Below, piece after piece: positions 8,172 through 16,057 of a DNA stretch of 64,000 nucleotides. Position 1 is the first letter of the stretch, and every line of letters begins with the position of its first letter. Source of the DNA: Salegentibacter sp. R32 (lineage in GTDB: Bacteria > Bacteroidota > Bacteroidia > Flavobacteriales > Flavobacteriaceae); NCBI RefSeq assembly GCF_008692195.1, contig NZ_RXOM01000060.1, positions 62,001 through 126,000 on the forward strand, in the 5' to 3' direction. Under the pieces are notes generated by a model that was not told the origin of the DNA, searched no databases, and worked only from the letters and a program-made list of their open reading frames with translations. The translations under genes and the position numbers were made by a program.

Positions 8172-9410
8172 TTATTTCAGAATTAATTTCTTAGTACTTG
8201 TTTGATTTCCAGATTGAAATCTAATTAAGTAATTTCCTTGGCTTAACTGAGAGACATCTAACTTTTGATTGTAAAAACCGTTATTTTGAAGCTCTTTTTC
8301 CAGGACTTTTTGACCGGTAATGGTATAAATAGCAACATTTACATTAGCGTTTTGAGAGTTTTTGTATAACACTTCAATTTCGTTTTTCGCCGGGTTCGGG
8401 TAAAAACCAAAAGAATCTCCATTCTCAAAAGTAGTTGTGCTCATTTGACTGGTTACATCTTCGTAGTTAAAGCTAAGATTACCGGTAGATTGTCCATCAA
8501 AAGAGGCAAAGTGTAAACGGTATACATTGTTATCCATATCTTTTACGTAATAATACATATCAGAAACTATATCGTATTGGTAAGAAGCATTAAGTACTTT
8601 CCAATCGTAGCCAATTGTATTAATTTCTGTCATATAGGTTTGTGCGTCTGGATCTCCTGCACCACTTTCGGTATTTTCAGCAACCGTTACGTCAGGATGG
8701 TGTAAAACTCCGGTAACGGTATATTTCATAGTTGTCCCATTATATGGATAATCTGTAGTAAATCGAGTAAATTTTAAATCCCAATCTGTTGCTTCTGGTT
8801 CAGCAATTACTTCAGCTTCATCGGCAAGATTGTAATAATTAAAAATTCTGTTTGGGTTGCTAGTGTTAGCTACCGTTTCTGTAACGTCTGGTCCCCAAGC
8901 AGAGGTTGAGTCATCCCAAGTTGAATATTTAAAAGTATAACCCGCTGCGTATTGTTCGATAAAAAACTTTCTATAAGTGTCGTCTTCATATTTTAAAACA
9001 AAAGTAGTTGTTCCTTCAACTACGTGATTGGATGGATTGTATTCTCCCCATCCGTAAGAAGCTGTACCTTGATCGAAAGCACCAAGCATCCAATCTGTAT
9101 CACTATTGTAAAGTTGCGTCCAATTGGCTTCATTAGCAATGTCTACTGTTGCATAATCTGAAGGAGTGTTAGAAACCTCGAATAATTCTATCCCGGCTCC
9201 ATCATTAATTCTGGTTGCAAATGCATAAGCACTTGTTCTTAAAAAGGCAATGTCCCAATCTGCTGCGGTGTACGAATAGCTTTCATTTTCAGAAAAATCG
9301 TAAAAAACTTCATTGGCGTAGCTTGCACCCATCGATAAGTTTACAGCTTGTTGCGCGTTAGAAATTAGCGTGATGCTAAATAATGCAATAAATAATAGTT
9401 TTGTTTTCAT
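8172..9410 (-). CDS. HmuY-like protein with T9SS sorting domain
   Basis: A 412-residue secreted protein, third gene of a leftward unit behind a TonB-dependent receptor and an HmuY-like lipoprotein. The signal peptide ends at about residue 19 (SNAQ). The body resembles the HmuY heme-binding fold: it has the repeated WDIAF and WDLKFTRF strands and the late YYYVKDMDNNVYRLHFASFD segment, which closely parallels LFYVIEDPDGNLYKLRFTAL of its neighbour. Residues about 335-412 are a type A T9SS sorting domain (FGFYPNPAKNEIEV ... VAIYTITGQKVLEKEL ... LSQGNYLIRFQSG). It is probably released or surface-held as a hemophore; heme binding is inferred, not shown. Confidence 0.8.
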   Translation of the reverse strand: MKTKLLFIALFSITLISNAQQAVNLSMGASYANEVFYDFSENESYSYTAADWDIAFLRTSAYAFATRINDGAGIELFEVSNTPSDYATVDIANEANWTQLYNSDTDWMLGAFDQGTASYGWGEYNPSNHVVEGTTTFVLKYEDDTYRKFFIEQYAAGYTFKYSTWDDSTSAWGPDVTETVANTSNPNRIFNYYNLADEAEVIAEPEATDWDLKFTRFTTDYPYNGTTMKYTVTGVLHHPDVTVAENTESGAGDPDAQTYMTEINTIGYDWKVLNASYQYDIVSDMYYYVKDMDNNVYRLHFASFDGQSTGNLSFNYEDVTSQMSTTTFENGDSFGFYPNPAKNEIEVLYKNSQNANVNVAIYTITGQKVLEKELQNNGFYNQKLDVSQLSQGNYLIRFQSGNQTSTKKLILK

Positions 9411-9439
9411 AGGTTGAATAATTTATATTGAGTGATTTA

Positions 9440-10855
9440 TTAGTTTAAAAGACTGTATTCAAAAGAAGGATAACCTCTAACTCCGTTTTCATTTACTAAA
9501 GCTGTAAATCTTAATTTGTAGAGGTTTCCATCTGGATCTTCGATCACATAGAATAAATTAGGAGTGACCGATTGAGAGAAAACATCTCTCCAATTACTAC
9601 CAATTACACGTTGATCGATCTCGAATTCATTTTCATCGATATCTTCTAAAGAGAAATTCTGGTAGTTAAGATTTTCGTTTGCTGAAACTTCGTAAGCTTT
9701 TGTTTCTGCTAATACGTTGGTAGCTACATAATCTGAGAAACCATAAGCAGTTTGCCCACCGCCCGGTAAGTCTAAAACTTCAACAAAAACGGTAAAGTTT
9801 AAATCCCATTGTGTTGCTTGCGGTTCTACATCGACAATCGTTTCATTGACTAAGCTGAAAAACGTAAAGTTATATTCCGGTGATTTTGCTATGGTAAATT
9901 CTTGGTGAGTCGAGGCTTCTAAATTTGCATATTGTAATACATATTCTCCGTTTTCTTGATGTACGCGAACCTTCATCCAGCCACGATAATCGCCTGCAAC
10001 AGCCACACTACCAACTTCCGGCGTGTTTGTGCCTACTTCATTACCCATATTGATGAGGTAAACTTTATTCTCTTCAATTGTGCTTGAAACTTCATCGATA
10101 GCGGTTTCAGAAATACTTCCGCTAGGATCGTCTACATATTCGTTAGAACCATCTTGCAATAATTGCATCTGATTTTGAAGCTGAAGCACATCGTTCGCCA
10201 CCACATTGTCGATATTGGTTTCTTCTAATGCTGCCGCCATCATAAAAAGTGAAGAATTTAGTTTTACTCGAAACTCATCTTTACTGTAAAAAGCAAGATC
10301 CCAACGATCACGTTCTACGATTTTCTCGGTTCCGGTGCTTAAGTCAACATAAACCTGATTCCCTTGATTGGGACCACCAAGTTCTGGAGCTACGCTTCCA
10401 CCGGCAGAAGCAGCGTCAAAGTAATTTGCAGTAAATGTGGTATTCCCTTGTGAGAAACCGTTGCTTACTTCAGCAATTAAAAAAGTTACGCTTTTAAGTT
10501 CTTCACCTTCGATAGGGTTAGGTGTTAGTTTTTCGAAAGTGAAAGAAGTTCCGGTGGTTCCTGCTTCAAAAGGAATTTCAATAATACCACTATTGGCTTG
10601 AGGTGTTGTGCTAAAATCTGTATCGTAAATTAAACCGTTTTCGGTATAAGTGATACTAATAGTACCGCTTTGCGAAGCTTCTTCAGAAAAAACTAAATTA
10701 ATTTCTCTATCGGTATCGCTATTGGTAAAACTGTAATTTTGATTTTCAAAAGCAACGACAAATTCATTGCTAATTCCGGTATCGTTATCATCATCGCTAC
10801 ACGCTGTTAAAAAAGCGATAAGCAATAGGCTAAATAGGTGAAATTTATATTTCAT
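9440..10855 (-). CDS. HmuY family lipoprotein
   Basis: A 471-residue lipoprotein with the lipobox cysteine at residue 19 (FLTAC). Residues about 25-135 look like an added all-beta domain. The C-terminal two thirds carry the HmuY-type pattern: RWDLAFYSKDEFRVKLNSS, WDLNFTVFVEV and LFYVIEDPDGNLYKLRFTALVN. In Porphyromonas HmuY is an outer-membrane hemophore that hands heme to the receptor HmuR. The stop of the upstream receptor gene and this start are only a few bases apart, so they are clearly cotranscribed. Heme as ligand is inferred from family and context; another tetrapyrrole or metal complex is possible. Confidence 0.82.
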   Translation of the reverse strand: MKYKFHLFSLLLIAFLTACSDDDNDTGISNEFVVAFENQNYSFTNSDTDREINLVFSEEASQSGTISITYTENGLIYDTDFSTTPQANSGIIEIPFEAGTTGTSFTFEKLTPNPIEGEELKSVTFLIAEVSNGFSQGNTTFTANYFDAASAGGSVAPELGGPNQGNQVYVDLSTGTEKIVERDRWDLAFYSKDEFRVKLNSSLFMMAAALEETNIDNVVANDVLQLQNQMQLLQDGSNEYVDDPSGSISETAIDEVSSTIEENKVYLINMGNEVGTNTPEVGSVAVAGDYRGWMKVRVHQENGEYVLQYANLEASTHQEFTIAKSPEYNFTFFSLVNETIVDVEPQATQWDLNFTVFVEVLDLPGGGQTAYGFSDYVATNVLAETKAYEVSANENLNYQNFSLEDIDENEFEIDQRVIGSNWRDVFSQSVTPNLFYVIEDPDGNLYKLRFTALVNENGVRGYPSFEYSLLN

Positions 10856-10859
10856 AGGT

Positions 10860-13004
10860 TTAAAAATTAAGGTTGTATAATAGTTTTAAAAAGTAGGATC
10901 TTCCGTAACCCAGTAACTGACTTTGAGCTCCGGAACTATGAGCGCCACCTTGGCCATTACTAAGGTTAACGCGAGTGATATCGAGCACGTTTCTAGCGCC
11001 AAGAGTAACTTCAAAATCATCAAAAAAGGTTTTTCTAATCGAAGTGTTTAACCAACCGAAACCTTCGAGTTTACTTCGTGAAATCTCATCTTGATTTTCT
11101 CCGCCATAGACAAATTGATAGGTAGGACCGTTGTATTTAAAAAAGCCAGAGAAAGTTGTGTTCCATTTATCGACGGTATAGGAAACATTAGTGTTTAGCT
11201 GAACCGAATACAGGTAATCGTCGTTATAATTTTCGCTGGCATTTAAAATTTGCGATTGCCCGGAGAAGCTAATCCCTAAATTGGTTCTAAAGTTTTTATA
11301 GCTAAGATTGTTGCGTAATGAAAGTCCCCAAGTTCTATGCAAATCAATATTTTCAAATCGGTAGGCTAGCGGAGAGTTACTCACCACGATTAAATCTATT
11401 TTATCATCGACATCTAAATACCAGGCGCTAAGTTTAGGTTGGTATTTCAGTTCATAATCTTTGCTCCAAAAAGTTTTCTTAAGGTGAAGGAACACCGATT
11501 TACCGTTTTCCGGATTCAGATTTTCATTTCCTTGCACGTTATGATTAGAATCAACCATATAGGTAAATAGTTGTTCAAAATCTGGTAGTTTAGGAGCGGT
11601 ACCGGCTATAATGCGTAATTGGTAGTTTTTAGGTAAACTAATTTTAGTACTTAACGAAGCCACATATTCCGGATTAAATCTAGAAGACATCATTAACCGA
11701 AAGCCCGGTCTAAATGAAAAAGTTGAATTCGGTTTAATTTCTGAAGAAGCAAAAGCACTGTAAGTATTGTAGGTGTTTTTCTTATTACGCTGAGAGATAT
11801 CCTGTAAAGCCAATCCGCTCTGCGTACCTTCATCTAATTGCGTTTCGTAACCTATTTCAAAATTTGCTTTTTTACTGTTGAAAAAATTGCTGAAGGTTCC
11901 TCGCGAGAAAAAACCATTTCTAGTATTGTAATCATACTTATCTAATTGCTCTTTTTCTCCAGTATTCAGGTAATACGTAAACTGCTCGTAATTTTTTAAC
12001 TGTTCCTGATAAGATGCAGAAATATTATAGTTAACCTGCCGGTCTATTTTCCCCGAAACATTTAGATGATGATAAAAACGTTCAGATCTAAAAATCTCAT
12101 CGTTAGCCGTAGGATTTACGGTTTGCGTAGCCGAATTTTCATTAAACCTTACTAAATTGGTAAAACCCAGTGTTTCTTCGGTAAAATATTCAAACTTATA
12201 GAAAGCTCTAAAATGTTTTTGGTTATTGAAGTTTACTAAACCTTTAAACGTGTTTTGCTCCTTAGGAAGCCACTCATACCCGCGAAGACTATCATTCACA
12301 TTTTCAGTTTGGTTGTAGTAATCTTTTCCTTTTAAATTATTTAGAAATCCTTTAAAATCGTTTCGGGTATATAAAGCTTGTGCATACCATTTATCAGAGA
12401 AATTATGTCCGATTTTTAGAGATTGAATATGCCGACCTTCATCAAACCAACCATACTCATCATCAACCGTTTCTTCTTGCACATAAGGTGTAATTTGCCA
12501 ACGATGGTCTGAAGATTTTTTAGTGATAATATTCACGACTCCCGTAACCGCATCGGCTCCGTATTGAACCCCCATCGAGCCTTCAATAATTTCTATTTGT
12601 TGAATGTCGTCAAGGTTTATTTGCGTTACGTCGATAGCATTTCCAAAACCTTCATCACCAACGATGGGAATATTATCGACCAAGATTTTTACGTAGCCGG
12701 AACTAAAACCAAATTGCTCGATACCAGATCTACCTTCACCGGCTTGGGGCACTACATTCATATTTAAAGTTTGGGTAAGTACATCGGCTAAATTATTTCC
12801 GGCTAAAAGTTTAATGTCTTTTTGTGTTAGCACTTCAACTTCAAAAACAGATTTGTTAACCGATTGCGGATTGTATTGCCCGGTTAAGACAACTTCGTCA
12901 AGTTTGTTGCTATTAATTGAGTCAATTTTTTTCTCAGTATTTTCCTGAGCCAAAACTTTGTTTGTTAGTAGTGATAGAAGTAAGGTTGGTAGTAAATATT
13001 TCAT
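10860..13004 (-). CDS. TonB-dependent outer-membrane receptor (HmuR-like, putative heme uptake)
   Basis: A 714-residue outer-membrane transporter with signal peptide 1-19. The TonB box region is LDEVVLTGQ. The plug domain (about 50-160) includes SGYVKILVDNIPIVGDEGFG and IEIIEGSMGVQYGADAVTGVVNIITKK. A 22-strand barrel ends in the aromatic terminus KLLYNLNF. There is no N-terminal carboxypeptidase-like domain, so this is not SusC type; it resembles siderophore/heme receptors of the BtuB/HmuR kind. It is first in the unit followed by two HmuY-like genes, which points to heme as substrate. The start at 13004 fits a -7 box about 34 bases upstream and a palindrome lying between the two. Confidence 0.88.
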   Translation of the reverse strand: MKYLLPTLLLSLLTNKVLAQENTEKKIDSINSNKLDEVVLTGQYNPQSVNKSVFEVEVLTQKDIKLLAGNNLADVLTQTLNMNVVPQAGEGRSGIEQFGFSSGYVKILVDNIPIVGDEGFGNAIDVTQINLDDIQQIEIIEGSMGVQYGADAVTGVVNIITKKSSDHRWQITPYVQEETVDDEYGWFDEGRHIQSLKIGHNFSDKWYAQALYTRNDFKGFLNNLKGKDYYNQTENVNDSLRGYEWLPKEQNTFKGLVNFNNQKHFRAFYKFEYFTEETLGFTNLVRFNENSATQTVNPTANDEIFRSERFYHHLNVSGKIDRQVNYNISASYQEQLKNYEQFTYYLNTGEKEQLDKYDYNTRNGFFSRGTFSNFFNSKKANFEIGYETQLDEGTQSGLALQDISQRNKKNTYNTYSAFASSEIKPNSTFSFRPGFRLMMSSRFNPEYVASLSTKISLPKNYQLRIIAGTAPKLPDFEQLFTYMVDSNHNVQGNENLNPENGKSVFLHLKKTFWSKDYELKYQPKLSAWYLDVDDKIDLIVVSNSPLAYRFENIDLHRTWGLSLRNNLSYKNFRTNLGISFSGQSQILNASENYNDDYLYSVQLNTNVSYTVDKWNTTFSGFFKYNGPTYQFVYGGENQDEISRSKLEGFGWLNTSIRKTFFDDFEVTLGARNVLDITRVNLSNGQGGAHSSGAQSQLLGYGRSYFLKLLYNLNF

Positions 13005-13009
13005 TATTT

Positions 13010-13020
13010 AGACTAAGTCT
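13010..13020. promoter_or_regulatory. Palindromic operator candidate in the receptor leader
   Basis: AGACT-A-AGTCT is a perfect 5-1-5 inverted repeat, extending imperfectly to TTTAGACTAAGTCTTAA (13007-13023). It sits between the minus-strand -7 box and the receptor start. The shape resembles DtxR/MntR-type metalloregulator boxes; the regulator identity is an inference. Confidence 0.45.
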
Positions 13021-13037
13021 TAATTAAATTTACGATG

Positions 13038-13045
13038 CAAATATA
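13038..13045 (-). promoter_or_regulatory. -7 element of the receptor-HmuY unit
   Basis: On the minus strand TATATTTG matches TAnnTTTG exactly, about 34 bases before the receptor start codon. Confidence 0.65.
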
Positions 13046-13052
13046 TAAGTTA

Positions 13053-13068
13053 TTTTAAACCAATCTAA
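13053..13068. promoter_or_regulatory. Second operator-like palindrome
   Basis: TTTAAACCAATCTAAA has matching TTTA/TAAA ends around an eight-base centre. On the minus strand it reads TTTAGATTGGTTTAAA, similar in outline to the palindrome at 13007-13023. It lies just upstream of the plus-strand -7 element, where a bound repressor could block the rightward promoter. Confidence 0.35.
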
Positions 13069-13078
13069 ATAAAATTTA

Positions 13079-13086
13079 TATTTTTG
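13079..13086 (+). promoter_or_regulatory. -7 element of the DUF6607-FMN protein unit
   Basis: TATTTTTG matches TAnnTTTG, with a leader of about 30 bases to the ATG at 13120. Confidence 0.6.
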
Positions 13087-13119
13087 TCGAAAATTTAAAT
13101 TCAACTTAAACTCATCAAA

Positions 13120-14019
13120 ATGAATTTTAAAAAATTATTTGCAGGAGCAGTTTTAGGTGTAGGTGTAACCGCAGCTTTTGCGCAGAAATCAGTAAAGCAA
13201 GACCGCGAAGCGATTAAAGATATGTGCGGTTGTTTTGAAGTAACCTTTAAATACACCGAGACTTTTGCGCCGGAAATTGACTACGAAAAGCATTACGACT
13301 ACAATGCAACGGCTTTAGAATGGGCAGAATTAATTAAAGATGAAAAAGACGAACTTTCGATTCAGCATTTATTAGTGATCAACGATTCTACCATCATTAA
13401 ACACTGGCGTCAAGATTGGTTATACGAAAACACTAAACGCTACGATTTTAATCACGATAACGAATGGACGTTTGTAGAAATGCCTAAAAAGGAAGTAAAA
13501 GGGCAGTGGACGCAAAACGTATATCAAGTAGATGATAGTCCACGTTATTCTGGTTCTGCCACTTGGTTTCATGCTGATGGGAAACACGTTTGGGACGATG
13601 TTGCCAGTTCACCATTACCAAGAAGAGAATATTCTAAACGTAGCGATTACAATGTGATGATGCGTGGTAACCAAGTAGAGATTACCGAAGATGGTTGGTT
13701 ACACGAGCAAGACAACGAAAAAGTAATTCGTGAAGATGGTAAAGAAGATGTACTTTTAGTTCAAGAAAAAGGCTATAATATTTATAAAAAAGTGCCCGAT
13801 GCAAAATGTAAAGCCGCTAAAGAATGGTGGGCAGCAAACAAAGAATTTTGGGCAAAAGTTAGAGCAAAATGGTCTGAAGTTTACGGTAGAGATAAAGACC
13901 TTTCGTTAGAGAAAAAAGTAGAAGGTCAAGCTTTATTTATGAAACTCTTCCCGATGGATGTAACCACGAGTCAAGATAAGATTGATGAGGTGATTGAAGC
14001 TTACGTTAAAAAAGGATAA
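13120..14019 (+). CDS. DUF6607-like exported protein
   Basis: A 299-residue protein with a cleavable signal peptide (cleavage after TAAFAQ, residue 22). The mature part is rich in Trp, Tyr and charged residues (IKHWRQDWLYENTKRYDFNHDNEWTFVEM, SGSATWFHADGKHVWDDVASSPLPRREY, CKAAKEWWAANKEFWAKVRAKW). I recognise it as the DUF6607 family, whose function is unknown; the assignment is from memory. It is first in a tight rightward unit with an FMN-attachment protein (3-base gap) and a membrane protein, divergent from the putative heme receptor. This suggests a periplasmic or surface role in iron or heme handling. Confidence 0.75.
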   Translation: MNFKKLFAGAVLGVGVTAAFAQKSVKQDREAIKDMCGCFEVTFKYTETFAPEIDYEKHYDYNATALEWAELIKDEKDELSIQHLLVINDSTIIKHWRQDWLYENTKRYDFNHDNEWTFVEMPKKEVKGQWTQNVYQVDDSPRYSGSATWFHADGKHVWDDVASSPLPRREYSKRSDYNVMMRGNQVEITEDGWLHEQDNEKVIREDGKEDVLLVQEKGYNIYKKVPDAKCKAAKEWWAANKEFWAKVRAKWSEVYGRDKDLSLEKKVEGQALFMKLFPMDVTTSQDKIDEVIEAYVKKG

Positions 14020-14022
14020 TTT

Positions 14023-14544
14023 ATGTGGAAAAGAATTTTCATAGTAGTTTTTATAGGTCTAGGTTTTAGCTTTATGGGTGGCGAATTAGAAGAGAAATTC
14101 TATAAAGCCATTCGCGGTACATACGAAGTCGATCAATTTAAATTAGAAGAAATTGAAGCTTCTGCCGCAATCAATGAAAAATTACCCGCCAAAACCGGAA
14201 ACGAAAACTTATTTCAAATTTTTTCTGATGGTCAATCTATCGGTTATGCTTATCTAGGCAAAGCTCCCAGTAAGAAAAAAGAATTTGATTATGTGGTAAT
14301 GTTCGATAACGATTTGATCATCAAAAAATCGAAAGTGCTTATTTACCGTGAAAATTACGGTCAGCAAATTGGGACGCAACGTTGGTTAAGGCAATTTATC
14401 GGGATGTCGCCGGCTTCAGAAGTAAATTATGGTGAAAATGTGGCTGCGATAAGCGGTGCAACTATTTCAGCATCTTCGATGGCAAGAGCTGTTAATCGAG
14501 TTTTAAAAACCATGAAAATTCTTCAAGAAGAAAATATTCTTTAA
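14023..14544 (+). CDS. Extracytosolic FMN-binding domain protein (covalent flavin type)
   Basis: A 173-residue protein with an N-terminal membrane anchor or signal (residues 4-20). Its FMN-binding domain (about 65-168) resembles those of NqrC/RnfG. The flavinylation motif SGAT is at residues 144-147, followed by ISAS, with Thr147 as the expected FMN acceptor; attachment would need ApbE, which is not in the window. Such proteins carry electrons outside the cytoplasm and often pair with heme- or flavin-bearing membrane partners. Here the next gene, two bases downstream, encodes a small membrane protein with histidines. With the DUF6607 protein it may form a redox module, perhaps a ferric or heme reductase. 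That role is an inference. Confidence 0.85.
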   Translation: MWKRIFIVVFIGLGFSFMGGELEEKFYKAIRGTYEVDQFKLEEIEASAAINEKLPAKTGNENLFQIFSDGQSIGYAYLGKAPSKKKEFDYVVMFDNDLIIKKSKVLIYRENYGQQIGTQRWLRQFIGMSPASEVNYGENVAAISGATISASSMARAVNRVLKTMKILQEENIL

Positions 14545-14546
14545 AA

Positions 14547-15047
14547 ATGAATTTCAACACCACTTTTGCTGAATTTCCTAAAGAAGTAAAATTATTAATC
14601 GGCGCTTTTCTCATCGTTTTAAGCGTCGGTTATTTTACCGGATTTCGCTTTGTAAATGAAACGACAGAAAATACTCCCACCGGTATTCAAGAAAATTATT
14701 TAGGGAATGAAGACGATCTGGAAGCTGAGGTGATGAAGTTCAAAAAACCAAAGCGGGAGATGCTTACCATTATTCATACGCATATCTTATCGATGTCTGT
14801 TATTTTCTTTATTTTAGGTGGTTTGGTAAGTTTTGCAAAACTCCCTGCTTGGTTAAAAAAATCATTGATGCTAGAACCGTTGCTTTCGGTTTTACTCACT
14901 TTTGGTGGTATTTATTTAATGTGGTCGGGTTATCATTTTATGCGATATGTGGTGATGATCTCGGGTATATTGATGACCACTTCATTTATGCTTTCTGTAG
15001 TTATTGTTTTTCTTCAATTATTTAAAAGAACTAAAGCTGAAATTTAA
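14547..15047 (+). CDS. Four-helix membrane protein, possible heme-binding partner of the FMN protein
   Basis: A 166-residue integral membrane protein; I cannot assign a family. Helices are at about 16-33, 77-96, 108-127 and 133-158, with a 40-residue polar loop between the first two. His77 and His79 (IIHTHILSM) open helix 2 and His130 (SGYHFMRY) follows helix 3. In a simple hairpin topology all three face the same, probably periplasmic, side and could ligate a b-type heme. It follows the FMN-protein gene by two bases and overlaps the convergent usp gene by four bases at the stop codons. A role in passing quinol electrons to the flavin is plausible but unproven. Confidence 0.6.
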   Translation: MNFNTTFAEFPKEVKLLIGAFLIVLSVGYFTGFRFVNETTENTPTGIQENYLGNEDDLEAEVMKFKKPKREMLTIIHTHILSMSVIFFILGGLVSFAKLPAWLKKSLMLEPLLSVLLTFGGIYLMWSGYHFMRYVVMISGILMTTSFMLSVVIVFLQLFKRTKAEI

Positions 15048-15877
15048 TTTTCAGGATCATAGCTTTCTGAAGGTAATACCAGAAAAGGAAACTTGGCGTT
15101 GAACCCAATTTCATTAATGATTGAACTAAATAGAATTTTTTCAATAAAACTTCTTCGGTGCTTGATCATAATTAATAAGTCAATCTTATTTTCTTTATTA
15201 AATTCTTCAATAGCTTCCGGTACACTATCTTTGTAAACCGAATTGAAATCGTGTGGAGTTTCAGCAAAAAAATTATCTAAATCTTTTTTAGATTGAAGCT
15301 GTTTCTCGTTAAGTCTAGTTCCAAAGTTAGCGTGCATCACGTGTATTTTTGCGTTTTTCTTGTCAGCAAGATTTTTAATGAAACTCATTTGGTATTCAGT
15401 AAAATCAATTTCATATTTTGTCGCAAAAAGAATGCTTTCCAATTCTTTATAATGATAATTAGATGGAATGGCTAACAGTGGGCATTTAGCAATTTGAATG
15501 GCATGAACCGTGTGTGTTCCAAATAAAAGCTCTTCCCCGCCGGAAGCACCATTGGTTCCCATTATGACTAAATCAATCTCTTTGCTTTTTACACGTTCCT
15601 CTATTTCTTCATAAAGCATGTTGAACGTAGAAACCAATTCAAATTCATGATTTTGGTTATTAAATTCTTTAAGAATGCGTTTTCTTAACCGTTCTAACTT
15701 TTTTAGAGAATTCTCTTCATAAAGCGTATTCAAACTACTGTATATAATGTAATCTGCATTATAAAGTGTATTTAAAAGAATAAAATGGCATTCCTCTTCC
15801 TTAAAAAATTGTAAAGCATAAGAAATGGCATTATATGCGTTAGCTGAAAAATCGGTGGGTAATAAAATTTTTTTCAT
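15044..15877 (-). CDS. Universal stress protein with two UspA domains
   Basis: I place the start at 15877 (277 residues, MKKILLPTDFSANA). An open frame continues 46 residues further upstream to 16015, but the -7 box at 15903-15910 lies inside it, and the Usp fold begins exactly with MKKILLPTDF. Two tandem Usp domains are present: residues 1-145, including the ATP-loop-like IMGTNGASGGEELLFGTHTVHAI, and 146-277, where the second loop is degenerate (IMIKHRRSFIEKILFSSIINEI). Such proteins modulate stress survival; the target is unknown. It is monocistronic, overlaps the end of the upstream membrane-protein gene by four bases, and is divergent from guaB. Confidence 0.88.
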   Translation of the reverse strand: MKKILLPTDFSANAYNAISYALQFFKEEECHFILLNTLYNADYIIYSSLNTLYEENSLKKLERLRKRILKEFNNQNHEFELVSTFNMLYEEIEERVKSKEIDLVIMGTNGASGGEELLFGTHTVHAIQIAKCPLLAIPSNYHYKELESILFATKYEIDFTEYQMSFIKNLADKKNAKIHVMHANFGTRLNEKQLQSKKDLDNFFAETPHDFNSVYKDSVPEAIEEFNKENKIDLLIMIKHRRSFIEKILFSSIINEIGFNAKFPFLVLPSESYDPEN

Positions 15878-15902
15878 CACTCTATGGGTATAATGTTTTA
15901 CC

Positions 15903-15910
15903 CAAAGATA
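15903..15910 (-). promoter_or_regulatory. -7 element of the universal stress protein gene
   Basis: On the minus strand TATCTTTG exactly matches TAnnTTTG, 26 bases from the chosen ATG at 15877. It argues against the longer upstream reading frame. Confidence 0.65.
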
Positions 15911-16025
15911 CAAAAGATGCTTCTTATGAAAACTGATATTTATCAGTAAAAAAATATATTTTATTACTGGTATAAACAATTCTAAAATAATTGCGGTAGG
16001 TAGAAGATTTCTCATAGGAAAAACC

Positions 16026-16033
16026 TATATTTG
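16026..16033 (+). promoter_or_regulatory. -7 element of guaB
   Basis: TATATTTG exactly matches TAnnTTTG. It overlaps the ATG of the longest guaB frame (16031), which supports the downstream start at 16058. Confidence 0.65.
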
Positions 16034-16057
16034 CATGCAATTAAATCTTTAATTGCT

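Noticed and set aside
15878-16015. 46-residue N-terminal extension of the universal stress protein
   Set aside because: It contains the likely -7 box for this gene and runs to within about ten bases of the guaB -7 box; the Usp fold starts at the internal methionine.
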